A stretch of DNA of 64,000 bases from Chromera velia (GCA_018398765.1 JAHBMJ010005786.1:1-64000); one strand, 5' to 3'; positions 23,728 to 36,293 are shown, counted from the stretch's first letter. The notes: generated from the sequence alone by a model not told the origin. Numbers and translations: made by a program.

Positions 23728-24395
23728 TCTTCGGAAGCCTGGCGTCACTACAAAAAAAGTACGACGATTCGCTCAAAATCGACGAAGTCCTATATGCGAA
23801 GTTCTATGGAGCACTGATAGGGTAGTGGCATCGCAACTGTCTCACAGCAGAATCTAAACGGCGTGGCTGTCACACTATTAAAATAAGGCAGTGTCTCATC
23901 GATCATCATATTAATAGCTGAGAGTTGCAGACTGAATAAGTGAGCCTCATCCCGTGCAGCTTGGGGGGCTCTTACGGGAATTTAATTGTTGGAGCCATGC
24001 ACACCGATACAAAACTGATACAGTGACATGCATGCAATGCCATGCATCGAATTCATGCAATGCGCAAGCTATTAATATACATAAGCCCTGGCCTTTGAAT
24101 TGTGACCATTCAACCATCCTTTACATCGACTGATCTATATGGATGAATCTGTATGGTTTTCTTTTTCATTTTTCAATTCTTTTTTTTTTGTAAAAAAAAA
24201 AATGGCCAGCTCCAGGTGTAAGCGCTCTCATCGCGCGCGTACGCGTTGATGACAGACGTGCAACAATGGCGCAAAATATAAGAGCAAAGGGTGACATGGT
24301 GTTTGTCTGTGTACGAGTTAGTGGGTGTCGGCAGGTGTTTGTCTGTAGGTACGTTAAGGTGGTATACGCCCATTTGGTCATAATTCAAGGGCCAG

Positions 24396-24432
<37 letters not shown>

Positions 24433-24668
24433 CTTGCATACATGTCAGACACTCTATAGCTCTAATTTAGAGTGCATGCACCTCAGGGATTCACCTCGAT
24501 CAGAATGACAGTGTCAAGCACACTGACCCGTGTGAGGCAAGCAACAGGATCTCAGTGCCAACATACTTGGTCTTTGTTCACAGCTTTGCCTATATAGACG
24601 TCTCCGCATCCGGGTATTCATATATATAAACTATCCGGCAGGCTTCACATTGGCAAACTCGACTAGCC
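23728..24668. promoter_or_regulatory. Divergent upstream region, PhyH (-) / small candidate gene (+)
   Basis: Contains T-run/A-run palindromic sequence at 24179-24203, a GCGCGC-rich spot at 24232-24247, an (AT)n tract at about 24400-24430, and TATA-like words (CTATATAGAC near 24590, TATATATAAAC near 24620) upstream of the plus-strand ATG. No gene seen. Confidence 0.4.
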
Positions 24669-24704
24669 AGTGTATACTCTGGACTTCCAGAGTTCGTATA
24701 CACT
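24669..24704. repeat. 36-base imperfect palindrome ending 5 bases before an ATG
   Basis: AGTGTATAC (24669-24677) pairs with GTATACACT (24696-24704). Inside them TCTGGA pairs with TCCAGA around a CT centre, with a 4-base bulge (GTTC) on one side. Next ATG at 24710. Confidence 0.75.
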
Positions 24705-24709
24705 ACGGC

Positions 24710-25355
24710 ATGGCCTCCTCTTTAGCTTCTGCAGGATGCCGACGTGACGCGGAAGCGATCGCTCTTCTCATCGAGGGCTTCAAAAAAATTGCTACAGTGC
24801 TCTCATGGATGATCTTCTCAGGCAAATGCTTGACTGTAGTACAAGAAAAACAACAAAAATAGGCAGAGGTGGCATAAGAGATACGAAGCGATAGAAAAAC
24901 AGATACAGAGCGAGGGGCCCAGAATGACGGGCAATGACAGATTTTTCCTCGATCGACCCATAATTCCCTTATTCTGGCTAATATCTCTCTGCATCATGGA
25001 TCTGCAAAAGATAGACATCAACTCCATTTGTGTATGCCTGTGCCCGGTCTGTATGCAGGTAGGGGATGAATGGGAGAAGCGATTGAAGGTAGACAATAAC
25101 AAGGTGAGAATGAAAACTGACACGGTCAACGCACTGGCAGGCATCAAAACGAAGATTGCACTTCTGGTGGCCTCTTTCACATACAGTTTGACGGTCACCT
25201 TTATAGTCAAGGTCCGTGAGTGCATGTGTCCATCCATCTGATTTCTCAAACGCCTGCCGATTTGTGCAGTTTTTGAATGTCTTTCTTTCTTTCTTTCTTT
25301 CGTTCGTTCGTTCGTTTGATCGTTCGTTCGATCGTTCGTTCGTTCGTTCCTTCGT

Positions 25356-25414
<59 letters not shown>

Positions 25415-25482
25415 GTCTGTCTGTCCGTCTGTCCGTCTGTCCGTCTGTCCATCTGTCCGTCTGTCCGTCTGTCCGTCTGTCC

Positions 25483-25513
<31 letters not shown>

Positions 25514-25730
25514 CGAAAGAAAGGAAGCGATTTGGAAAAAGTGAAGTGAAGAAAAGACGATATAGTCTGTCTGTCTGTCTTTCGGTCTCTGGCTTTCTGT
25601 GTGTCTGTTAAATTTGTTTGTCTATTTTTTCGGATGCCTCTGTGTTCCCGTTGTGTACCTAAAAATAAGAGAGAGGAATGAAAGAGCCAGGAAGTCTCTG
25701 TTTCTGTATACGTCACTCTCTCTTCCTCCG

Positions 25731-25770
<40 letters not shown>

Positions 25771-25952
25771 CCTCTCTCTCTCTCTCTCTCATTTCCCTGG
25801 GTGGGAGTGTGTGTGTTGGGAGGTGCCTACTTCTGTCTCTCTTTCGGTCTGTCGGTCCGTCTGTCTGCCTCTTGTGCATGCAGAAATCAGAAGAGAGGAA
25901 GAAAAGCCCTTGTCTCTATGTCTGTTTGTCTTCTGTCTATCTGTTTCTCTGA
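24710..25952 (+). CDS. Possible small membrane protein, 3 exons (weak candidate)
   Basis: Three exons would join in phase 0: 24710-24835, 25059-25211 and 25884-25952 (stop), giving 115 residues. The first encodes SLASAGCRRDAEAIALLIEG, the second a charged helix (DEWEKRLKVDNNKVRMKTD) followed by a hydrophobic span (KIALLVASFTYSLTVTFIV) that could cross a membrane. This order (L..AG....AEAI helix, coiled coil, C-terminal membrane span) is reminiscent of the CCDC90/DUF1640 mitochondrial family, but similarity is too thin to assign. The second exon has clean AG and GT edges and is the best supported. A larger gene with missed exons is equally possible. The 25212-25883 intron holds long TTTC, TTCG and CTGT repeats. 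Confidence 0.33.
25277..25590 (+). repeat. (TTTC)n (TTCG)n (CTGT)n (CCGT)n tract
   Basis: Adjacent tetranucleotide arrays that grade into each other by single-base changes. The Ser/Val/Cys/Leu frames across them are artefacts. Confidence 0.95.
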
Positions 25953-26039
25953 CTGTACTGTTTGTTCTCTTCTGATGTCAATGGATGACATACAAGGGTT
26001 TCGTTTCATTCTCATGAACGCTTCTGCGCGATTCAATAT

Positions 26040-26481
26040 GATTGAGTGCTTATTTGACTGCCGAACAGCTCGCAGAAGCCCACGACAAAGAAGAGAAGGG
26101 AAAAGGAAACAGAGAGCCGCGTTCTAAGGTAGAAGATCTGATCGGTATGCTTTATCAGATGAAAAGCGCAAGAGAGAGAGGCTCTGCACGTAGGCATAAG
26201 GTTGCAAAAGTAATAGAGGATGTATGCTACCGCTCCACCCCTGCCCTTTGTCACTCTGTCTTTCACTCGCACTTCGTCAGAGAAAATCAAGCATAATCCA
26301 ATCTTATCTGTAATTCAAATGCATCCATGTTTGTCGGCAGTTGCAATGGTTTTAAAGTGCAAGGCCAGAAATGCATGTGTCGTGATGAGATGTGTCATTG
26401 CATGTATGCTTGCATGGTGTGGAGTAATGTGCATGAATATATGGTGCAAGGCGGACGTCAGATAACTGACACGCAGGTCTA
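26040..26481 (+). mobile_element. LINE copy A, 3' part, interrupted by LINE copy B at its right end
   Basis: About 440 bases align by eye with 61380-61846, beginning with a coding stretch (MTAEQLAEAHDKEEKGKGN, then SKVEDLIGMLYQMKSA) and running into the 3' UTR (blocks around CATCCATGTTTGTCGGCAGT and GCAAGGCGGACGTCAGATAA). Identity looks near 85 percent. The match stops after GTCTA at 26481, where copy B begins, and resumes at about 28787. Confidence 0.85.
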
Positions 26482-28755
26482 TGTGTTGACTTCACACGGG
26501 CTTTCGACGAAGTGAGGCTGGAAAAGTTGAAAGAGAAAATTTTAATTGAGAAAGGCAGGGGTGGAGGAAGGTCTGATTAGATGGGTTGAGGCCTCTCTGG
26601 AAAAAGTGAGGGCACGGGTGAAGGGAACGAGCATGTGGTACCCGGAAGACAAGGAACTCAAGCAAGGAGGCCCGAGCGGCCCTTCCCTTTACTCTGTGTA
26701 CACACATGACTTGCCAGAGGAAGTGGGAAAGAGGAGAGGACAGAGACGACAGACCGACAGACAGAGGCCAAAGGTGCTGGCAGGAGAAAACGGGAGGTGG
26801 GTCGATTTCCTTGCCCCTCTGTTTGTAGATGACACAACACTCCTCGAATCCTTAGATAGACAGTTGAACCTTCTTCTTTCGAACCTTGTAGCCTTTGCAG
26901 AACTTCTCCGTCTTCTATTTTCTGACAAGTCGAGATTGGTCCGGTTTGGCCGCATCGCATCAAGAGAGAAAGAAGAAGTTAGACTGGGGGAGATAGTGAT
27001 GAAAGAAGCAAGAGAGCAACCCTACCTGGGACTAGTCCTATCCGCCGACTGCAACCTAGAAACTATGATGGAGGCGTGGTCAATCAAAGCAGAAAGATGC
27101 ATGCAGGGACTGATGGGGAAGATAGGAAGGGAGGGAAGGATTCCACCCGCTGATTGCTTCAATATATTTAAACAGACAGTGCGCGCCGTATGTTTGTATG
27201 GATGCGGAATCCATGCATGCCCAGATAGCGCGTATGCAGAATTCGACGAGAAGCAAAGGAGATTTATCAGGTTTGTTTTGCGTTTGAGAAAGAAAAAAAA
27301 TTGTAACACCCTAATGATGGAAGGAGGTTTCATTCCGATCGATCTCGAAGTGGCTTCCAGAACGATCCGGTGGGCAGAGAAGGCTTTAAAGGAGAAAAGA
27401 AACGAAGCGGTAGGGCAGGCAATCCTCACATGCCTGAGAGAGGGGGTAGAGAACGAAATGGGGGGGGGGAGAGGAATGTATCCTTTTCATCTTTTCCCTC
27501 ATCTGAAGCAATGTGCACAGGCACTCTACACAGACAGAGGAATGCACCCTTTTGCAAAAGAAAGACTAAAAGGAAGCGTAGGGCAGAGAAGAAGATAGGT
27601 AGTCAACAAGAGAGTAGATGGGATAGAGAGATGGCTGCTGAAGAGAACAAAAAATGAGCTAGACGAGAAAAAGAGAGAGGCGTTTGCATATAGAATAGAA
27701 AGAAACATAAGAGAGAAGAGCAGTCAGGAGAAGGCAGAACTGATAGGAGTGATGATGGCTGACGTGTACAGAAAGGTCTCAAACGGAAACCGTCTCCACC
27801 TTTCTTTGTTTGAAGACAGAGCAGGTAGAAAGGTTGGTTCGACAATGAAAATAGACAGAGAGAGAATAGAGAGAGCCCCTTTTTGCTATACGAGAGTGGC
27901 GCCGCGATCGGAACACAGGAGGAGAGCAGCATGCAGGGTGGGAGACAGGGCTGTGGCTGCGACTCAGGGAAAAATTCCGGTAAAGGGGGGAGAGAAGGTG
28001 CCGTTACAGAAAAGGACGTGCCAGTTCTGTCGAGGGTGGTTGGGAATCGAGGTGGTGGAAGATGAAATCCATCTGGTGACAGAATGTCCTGTTTTTAACA
28101 GAGAGAGAGCAGAGATATTCAGGAAGATAGAAGAGAAATGGGACAGCAAGATAGAAGAAAGAGCCAGAAAGGCAGCCACAGAAAGAAAAGGGCTCAATAG
28201 AGAAGAGGGAAAAAGAGACAACTCGACGCTTTTCTGCTTTCTGTTGAATGAATGTCATACCGCAGTGGATGAGTTTTTGGGATGGGCATCATTCAGACGG
28301 AGGGTGTTTGAGGAGTGTCCAGGATGGTACGGACATATAGAGGGAGACGCTCTGGCAGCCAGACATGCAGGAATCACCGGAAGGCAGCGGGCGATCGAGA
28401 GACTAACAAAAGAATATGAGGGGATGATTGATAACTTAGAGACGACCAAAGGAGCGTTAGGGTGGGGAAGGAGGGAGCCGCAGAAGAAGATTGATAAAGC
28501 GAACAAGAAGAGTGAGGAAGCCCAAATCGCATGCCGTTTCAGATCGATTTTCAGGTCAGAAAGCCAACATAGATCCAGAGCCGTGGCTCGAACAACGAAC
28601 AATCATGCAGCAGCGGCCCCGAAGGCGGGGTCTAATACCTCAGCTTAGGCTGGGGAACGCCCTACCCTGCTAGCTCTGGCGACAGATAGACATAGCAGGA
28701 AGGCCCTAGGGCACCACTAATCAGTATCACTATCACTATCACTAGGGCGGAACAT

Positions 28756-28787
<32 letters not shown>
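26482..28787 (+). mobile_element. Non-LTR retrotransposon (LINE) copy B, 5'-truncated, inserted into copy A
   Basis: Starts inside the reverse transcriptase at motif A (VDFTRAFDEV, 26485) and lacks everything upstream. A one-base frameshift near 26550 moves to the frame that carries motif B (KQGGPSGPSLYSVYTHDL) and motif C (LFVDDTTLL). The frame continues to an in-frame TAG at 27596-27598 and then on in the same frame to 28648. The C-terminal zinc-binding-like block is CQFCRGW, then EDEIHLVTECPVF (CxxC...H...C). The 3' UTR ends in (TATCAC)n and (ATCA)n repeats. Frameshift, stop and truncation make it non-autonomous. Confidence 0.9.
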
Positions 28788-28792
<5 letters not shown>

Positions 28793-29290
28793 ATAGGGCT
28801 CTGGCCCCGAACACAACTTTGAATATAATCCTGTAATCCTGTAATTTACTCGTGCAGTCTAATAATTTATTCCTACATTTAGGAGCATGTCTGAAAAGAA
28901 TTTAAAATCAATGATTATGTTTTCAACAACAGTCAACAACACTCGTACAATAACTCAACTTAAAGTACTTAGTGCAACACCAAAACAACAGTGGTTTACT
29001 ACCTAGGGGGACAAAATTAATGTATATTATATCTAAGAAGCATATCTTCAACACAATCATCATGGGCTTGTGGCACCCTAGTAAAAGTAATCTAACGTCA
29101 GACTAAAAGATAACTTTCTATTTATATATAGCTCTGTCGTTTTGCTTTATACGTCAAATCTGTAAAATTGAAAAATGGTAGTCTAGGAGCGCTCTGGGAA
29201 TTAAAAAAAAAATTCTAGGACTTCAAACTAAATTTTTGACCCAATGTGAGGCCCGTAGGACCCAACTAGTTAGTATAAGTCTTCACTAAG
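28788..29290 (+). mobile_element. LINE copy A, 3' end and associated AT-rich repeat, right of copy B
   Basis: Begins GGGCTCTGGCCCCGAACACA, matching 61847-61867, then a short (TAATCCTG)2 tail. The AT-rich sequence beyond it still matches 61900-62230 (for example around TAGCTCTGTCGTTTTGCTTT versus 62090-62115), so the repeat unit is longer than the LINE tail. Confidence 0.7.
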
Positions 29291-29321
29291 TCTGCTTGGT
29301 CAGCTTGGTCCAACGCCGCCC

Positions 29322-29415
29322 TTTTTATCCGCCCTGCTAGCTCTGGCGACAGATAGACATAGCGGGAAGGCCCTAGGGCGGAACATATCAATCAATCAAT
29401 CAATCAATCAATCTG
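29322..29415 (+). mobile_element. Solo copy-B-type LINE tail
   Basis: About 95 bases repeat the last part of copy B (CCCTGCTAGCTCTGGCGACA through GGCGGAACAT) followed by (ATCA)n. It lacks the (TATCAC)n block and three flanking bases found in copy B. This is the extreme 5'-truncated insertion expected from LINE retrotransposition. Confidence 0.8.
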
Positions 29416-29750
29416 ACAAACTCAAATCTTCGCTTTTTTCAAAAAAATTATGCATTAATTTTGTCCCCCTAGGTAGTATGAGCACCTTTTTTTAAATTTA
29501 TATTGCCTCTATATGGCTGAGTTGGTTAATTTTGAAGCCGGCGAGATGTGCTTAGAGATTTCTAATTAAGCATTCACTTTTATAGAGAAGTGAATCAATC
29601 ATACTACACAATGATAGCATATGAAAAGTAATAAAGGGTCCGAATCATTGAAGCCTAATCTGGCTTCTGTTCTACAATACACACAAAAAAATATCTTTGC
29701 ATGATTTAGCTTTAACATGAATTCCATGTATATGAGCATTTATTGTAAGG
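29416..29750. other. AT-rich spacer, no gene seen
   Basis: Between the solo LINE tail and the 3' part of the glycosyltransferase region. A GGCTGAGTTGGTTAA stretch at about 29515-29529 recalls a tRNA D-arm but no cloverleaf can be built. Confidence 0.5.
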
Positions 29751-30078
29751 CTATCGAGGAGGATGGAAGGATTCCCATGAATCTTCCTGAAAGCCTAAAA
29801 GGAGACGGCGCCCCCCTCCCTCATCATGCACAGAGGGCGGGGGGTCTTCTTCTGGCCGCTTTGCGGAAAGAAAACCCCCACCCACAACGCCCCGTGTTGA
29901 CATCTCAACAAATTCCCCCGTCAGGGGAGGCACTGTTGTTTTCAAAGAAACCGCCGCCTCTCCTCCCACGCCCTTCTCCATCCCCTTGCTCCCAACTTCT
30001 TCCTGTGCTGCCTCTTCAACAGCCGTGCGCTCCTCCTCCAAGGATCGCATGATGGTCTCAGTAACCACCGGGCTGCAC
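29751..30078 (-). CDS. Possible terminal exon of the upstream glycosyltransferase or a separate small gene
   Basis: After an AG at 30080-30079 a minus-strand frame runs 109 codons to TAG at 29751. It is acidic at first (TIMRSLEEERTAVEEAAQEE) and ends WESFHPPR. Composition and codon use look coding. It joins in phase to the exon at 30408-30297 only if the weak donor GTACCC there is used. No domain recognised. Confidence 0.3.
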
Positions 30079-30262
30079 ACAGATGATGATGCATGCGCAC
30101 AAGCCAGAAGGAAGCCAGAAAGAAGAATGCGGGCCAAAGGGGGGGGGAGGGAGAAGTACGTTTCAGGCCATGGGCACCTTCTGTCTACATGCAAAAAATG
30201 AGGTGGGCGTGCAAATGCCCATGCGTACTCGCTCGCCGTGTGCATTTCATTGATGTCTTCCG

Positions 30263-30461
30263 CTAGTCTCTCCATGTCTTCATCTCTACAGGGTACCCAC
30301 CCCGGACCCCGACCCACCCGAATTCCCTAGTCATCCCGATATCCAGACACCCCCTTTTCTGGTCGAGGCCGAAGAAGTTGCACACGCTTCGAGAGGCACC
30401 TGCATGGAGGCGGACAGACAGACAGACTATATGTTTCTTCTTCTCCCTTCTTTTCTTCATG

Positions 30462-30505
<44 letters not shown>

Positions 30506-30558
30506 AACAGACAGACAGACAAACAAACAGAGAGACAGACAGACAAACAGACAGACAA

Positions 30559-30601
<43 letters not shown>

Positions 30602-32537
30602 AACAGACAGACAAACAGAGAGACTGACAGACAGACAGACATGGATGATGAGTGAGGCATGCACCCAAACCTGCCTAGCTGCCTGAGTCCCGTTTCAGGT
30701 TCTGAATGAAACTGCGACGTGCTTGTTCGCGGATTCGTCTCTGTGGCTGCCTGACTGTCTGTCTGTCTGTCTGTGTCTCTGTGTCTGTGTGTCTGTCTGT
30801 CTGTCTATCGACTTGAGACGACACAATTTGGGGGGACCGTGTACCATCGTGTCCCTTTAGGAGGATTTGGGGAGCTGAACACACGTCTAGCAATAGGGCA
30901 CACAGCCGAATTCTCATCACCCAAACTGAGGAGGAGAAGGTGGGATGAGAGGGAGAGTGAAAGAACGAGTCGGAGTGACAAACAAAGAATGAATGGGCCC
31001 GCCAGGAAGGACATCGAGACAAAATAGGAGACAGGGAAGAGGGGGAGAAAATTTCCAAGCAAAGAGGGAACAAAAAGGCGGCACGGGGGCAGAGGCTGAT
31101 GACGCAGACTGGATATCGCGTGATGGAATTTTACCAAAATTAAAGACAAGCGCACGCACACCCGCACGACAAACCATGCAGCAGAGAAAAAGACCAACCT
31201 CCATCGTGTTGAATGACGACTTGTCCTGTGCCGTTGAAGAACGCTTGCTGGAAGTCTGAACGCAACTGCAAACAGAGAAGGGACGGGAAGCACGTGCAGC
31301 AAGGCTTCAAGAACGCAAGGCGAATCCCGACTTTCCTCTCCATTCATGCGCACACCTACCTACCTACCTACCTTAACTTCTTCCTGTCCATGGTGGATGT
31401 ACAGGGGCGTTCTTTGTCCTGCAAGTGTACACAGAGAGAGAGGACAGAGAGAGAAGATGCAAACGAGGGGCAGAGAAGGTCGAGGTGTCGCGCCAGAGCA
31501 GAAAAAGATGGATTCGAAGCCAACAAAACATATCAGAGGAATGCGAGAGCAGTTGGTATATTCTACGCCAAGTTGTGCCTGGAAGGAGAGGTTTTTTGTG
31601 TGTTCTGTATCTGGGCCATCCGTTCCTTCCAAAAACCTCTTGTGTTCTCTTCAATGGGACTCGAAGAAAAGTGTAGATTAGATCGTGGAGCGATACTTAC
31701 CACAGAGACGAGGAAGACGCACACCCTCCCTGACCTTTCTCCGTTGCGTTCATGAACAAGTTAGCTTCAGGACGGTAGTGCCCCTGCAAAGCGGAAAAAA
31801 GGACACAGAAAGAAGGAATTATTCGTGGAACGCAGGGTGGAGAGGGGTAGGGGGAGGTTCTTGTGGAAAAGCGTTCCTCTCGTCAGCAGAGATATCTAAA
31901 TTCAGAGGGGGAGGCGGAACTTTGTCTGTCTACGACATTGACAAAGCAGAAATGATGTAGTGAGTGGGGTGTAACGGATGATCAAAAAGGCCTGCAGACA
32001 GGTACGAACGGGGGCCGAGCCACGCACCTCCGGGGGGGTCCCCATGAATTCCAGAACAACACAGAGGCTCTTCTGAATTTTCCAGCTATCTCTTTGTTCA
32101 CTCTTGCAGGCAGTTCGCCTCCTACACAAAAACTGATCGAGCCAAGGGCTCCGTCCCACTCACCGAAACAAGAGCACTCACCATTCGCAATAAGGACGTC
32201 TACTAAAGTCGATGAGTATTCATTCAATTGCTTCCTTGAAAAGAAGAAGAGCCCAAAAGCACAAGCAGAGGAACAGACGGATTGATTGACTGACAGAGAA
32301 CCACATCATCCAGTACTCCAGGGAGCCCAAACGGTCGTTGTGGAATCTGATAGCCATCTGCATGCAGCCATGCAAGTGGATCGAAACAATCGAGCAGGGC
32401 GGAAAGTTTCATCCATCCATCCGACATTCATCTATCTATCTGTCGATCCAATCATCCATGAGACCCCCAGCAAAAAAAGACCCGCCTGCAGTGAAGCTTC
32501 AATGAACGAGGAGGTCCAGACAGCCTGAGGAGGCCAC

Positions 32538-32576
<39 letters not shown>

Positions 32577-33196
32577 TGTGTATGTGTGTGCGTGCGTGCG
32601 CAAAAAATTCGGAAAATGCTGTTTCCGCAGCCAGCACAAACACTGAAGGAAGGAGAAAGGATATCAACAGATCCTTCCTCTTCCTCCTCCCTGAAATCCT
32701 TCCTCTCTCCCTCCCTACCTGTTCCGGCAAGAAGCACGGGGGGTGAGCAGCAATTGAGCCTGCAGGCAGAAAGAACGAACACCAGTGAGGGAAAGCAGAA
32801 GAAGAAGGCACGAATGGAAAAAGGAAGGAGACTCGTCATCACACCCAGCAAGAGACCAGGAGACGGCGACAAATGACTCTGCCGGCAAAAAGAGCAGGCC
32901 GGGATGGAGCAGCAACCAGAGGAGCACACAAGGGAAGACACGCGCACACGCATACACATACACATGAAACAAAAAGTAGAAGCATGTAAAGGCGTGAGGT
33001 CGTAGGGACAGTAGCAGAAAGAGCCGCACAGCATCCAAAAAAGCGCAAGAAAGAGAAATCGTATGGAAGAGACCGACCACTCCTCTCTCTCCCTGATGGC
33101 CTGACCTTTACATTCGGGCTCAACGTTCTCGTCAGCTCTCAGTCGTCTCTGTCCCTCACATCGAATCTTCTGGCGGTGGGCGGCATGCGCAGCGAT

Positions 33197-33253
<57 letters not shown>

Positions 33254-35704
33254 TGAGAGTCTGCTGAGCGAATTCGGTTGAGAGAAGAGAGACTGCCTTT
33301 GTGCATCGGCGCCCTGGACGCTCTCAAGCAAGCAAGAGGCATATATCCATGGATGGAGAATAGCAGGCAGGCATCACGTCAAAAACATAAAAACTGTTCT
33401 GCACAGGATCGACTCTCTTGATTTGTATGCTTTTCGCCCCTCACGGCACTCACCCAGCACCCCGCATATCAATGCACTCAGCCAGTATGTATCCTTGTCG
33501 CCCATCAGGGCACTCACCCAGTACCCCGCATATCTATGCACTCACCCAGTATGTATCCTTGTCGCCCATCAGGGCCGGGCACGAGGGCTCCACGCACTTT
33601 CGATACCTCCCGTGTGCATCATACCTCTGCTGTCCCTGCAAGAGGACGGTCGGGAGGATTCCGACCATGCCTGCACACAGACAGAATTGGGAATGAAGGG
33701 CAAACGCAAAAATAAATTAAGGGATCCACATTGGATCTCGATGCGTTCGAGGCTATTTCTCGAACCTCACTTCATTTCACCGCTTTGCTCCAGGTACGTG
33801 CAACAGATGACCCCTGGAAAGTGGGCATGGAGGGATTCTTGTCTTGTTGACCATTCGACTGCATGCATTCATCTTGACACTCATTGAATTTCGAATAAAA
33901 ACATGCATGCACGCTGCACGGAAGAGGGTGCGAGCATCAGAGAGGACACGCTGTTTTCGAGAAGAAAGAAATAGACCATAAGGGGAATCCACCTCACCAG
34001 ACCTGTCACAAGACCTTAGAAGAGCATGCAGGAAAAGAAAGAAAAGCATACACGGGAAGGACAAAGGGACGGCCAGACAAAGAAAAAGGGGACAAAGTGA
34101 TAAGAAATCATGCAGAGGGTTCGCGCAGACAGACAGCGAAACCGTGAAGAAAACAAACACAATAAACGGACTCCACGGAACTTGCCTACCGGAATTTCTC
34201 CAGCGGTCAATCAACACTACAGACGCGCACTGAACAGAATCCATGAAGTCTCCGCGATCTGCACGCACAGAAGGAGGAGGAAAAGGAAAGGGAAAACATA
34301 CCAAGGGAATAGAAAGGGGAGAAGGGAGAAGTGTGCACAGGGCAATGCAGGAGAAAAAGGGAAAAAGAAAGGGGGTGAGGAGGAGCTCAAAAGCTTTCAA
34401 TTCATCAACAGGCGTGGAGAGAGATGGAAAGAAAGGAACAGAGAGAAAGAGCGAGTAAGCTGCACAGACAGGTACAAAGTAGGACAGAGAGAGAGAGAGA
34501 GAGAGAGAAACCAAGTTTGCAAAAAGGAAAAAAAGAAAAAGAAAACACAAGAGAATGCAGAGAAGACAACAGCATCTAATCTTTCACTCACCGCAGAGCT
34601 CGACCAAGCTGCCGTGCCAATTTGCCTGGGGGCCCTGCAGAAAGACTCCCACACACCAACCCGCTCGCACTCGTTTCGCTTCATTTCATTTCATGCACTG
34701 ATCGACCAATGTGCACCAACCAATCAACGAGAAGGCATGAAAGTAGAGATGGATGCAGCTGACGAAAGAAAGAAGGCAGAAAGGAATGAAGCGTGCCAGG
34801 CAACAAACATCTTTCTAGAGACAGGGTTCTGCCGCCCTTCTTTTTGCACACTCTTGCATACCAAAAGACGACCTTCTGGAAAAGCAAAAACAGCTTACAC
34901 CTGGGCGGGAGACTGCCTGCCTGCCTGTCTGCCTGACTGACTGACTGACAGGATACCCTTCCCCAATAAATTTGGCGAATTCGCAGACGTGGCGAGGTAC
35001 AAACCAGGGCCGATCTCTGTTAAACACGAAACCTGAAAATCCAGCCATACCGTAAGAAGACAAATTCAAATACGACAAACCGCATTCGCATTGCAATATA
35101 GTACCATGTACAGTGAAGACGAAACCAAAGACGTCCAGTGAACTGATGATCGATACGGTGAATTCAAGTGATCCCATCCATTCCAGGCAAACACGGATGG
35201 ATGCACATTGACAGTCAGAGTCAACAATGGAAGGAGTGCGTAAGTGAGCACTTTCGTTTGTGAGGGGGTAAGTAAATGAGTGGGTGGGTGAGGGATGTAA
35301 TGCGTAGGTGAATGAGTGAGTGGGTTTGTTAGTGAGAAGTTAGTGAGTTAGTGAATGACTGAGTGAGAAAACCAAGCCATCTACATGAGCGCGGAAGTGC
35401 GTGCATGCATTTTCGTGTGCCTCGGCTGAATTTCTGCCTCTCGATCACTCGCTCGCTGACCGTGCTGCGTGTAGCAGGGTAACGAAAAGAAGTGCGAGGG
35501 GGGCTTCATCAGAGTCACGTCAGTGTCCATCAGCATCACGTGCCGACTGGGGGTGTAGTACACAGCAGCAATCTGCATCCACACGTCAGCGCACACAAAA
35601 GACGCATCATCAACTTTCGACCAGTCACCATGCATCTGTCTATCTGCTTAGGCAGAAGTTCATTTCTCGCACTCACAAGCCCGCCTAGCATATGAAAGGA
35701 AGCG

Positions 35705-35750
<46 letters not shown>

Positions 35751-35755
35751 TGTGT

Positions 35756-35796
<41 letters not shown>

Positions 35797-36228
35797 ACTC
35801 TGTGCCTCTGTAAGTCTGCGTCCCTTTTTGTCTTTTACGTGTCGTTTGGAGGCACCGGCGTCCTCAGCTCCTCGGACAAAAACCTTTCACATCCTTCAGT
35901 CAAAGAACAACAAGTTGGGTGCACAAAGTGCCCTCCCAAATTAGTTCTGCAAATGCTTCCTTCAACCAGGGGAATAAAACCTCGATCCATCTCTGCCTCC
36001 GCTTTGCCTCCCTTCCCTTCCCTCCCTACTCCCTCACCTTGCAAGTGAATCCCTTGTCGCCGTTGCTCACAACCCTGGGCATCACGTGCTCCGACCATCT
36101 GCGAGTGAATGAGTGGAGTAAGTGAGTCAACAGGGCAAAAGAAGGTGGGAGAGAGGGAGGCGGGTAGAGAGAGACACGAGGAAAGACCGCTTCCCACGTG
36201 CGCGCGAGCATGCAGGAGCGCACGCGCG

Positions 36229-36293
<65 letters not shown>

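Noticed and set aside
29510-29560. tRNA-like GGCTGAGTTGGTTAA stretch
   Set aside because: No B box (GGTTCGA) and no cloverleaf pairing around it.
30404-30655. Regularly spaced short repeats resembling a CRISPR array
   Set aside because: Tetranucleotide microsatellite without unique spacers, in a eukaryotic intron.
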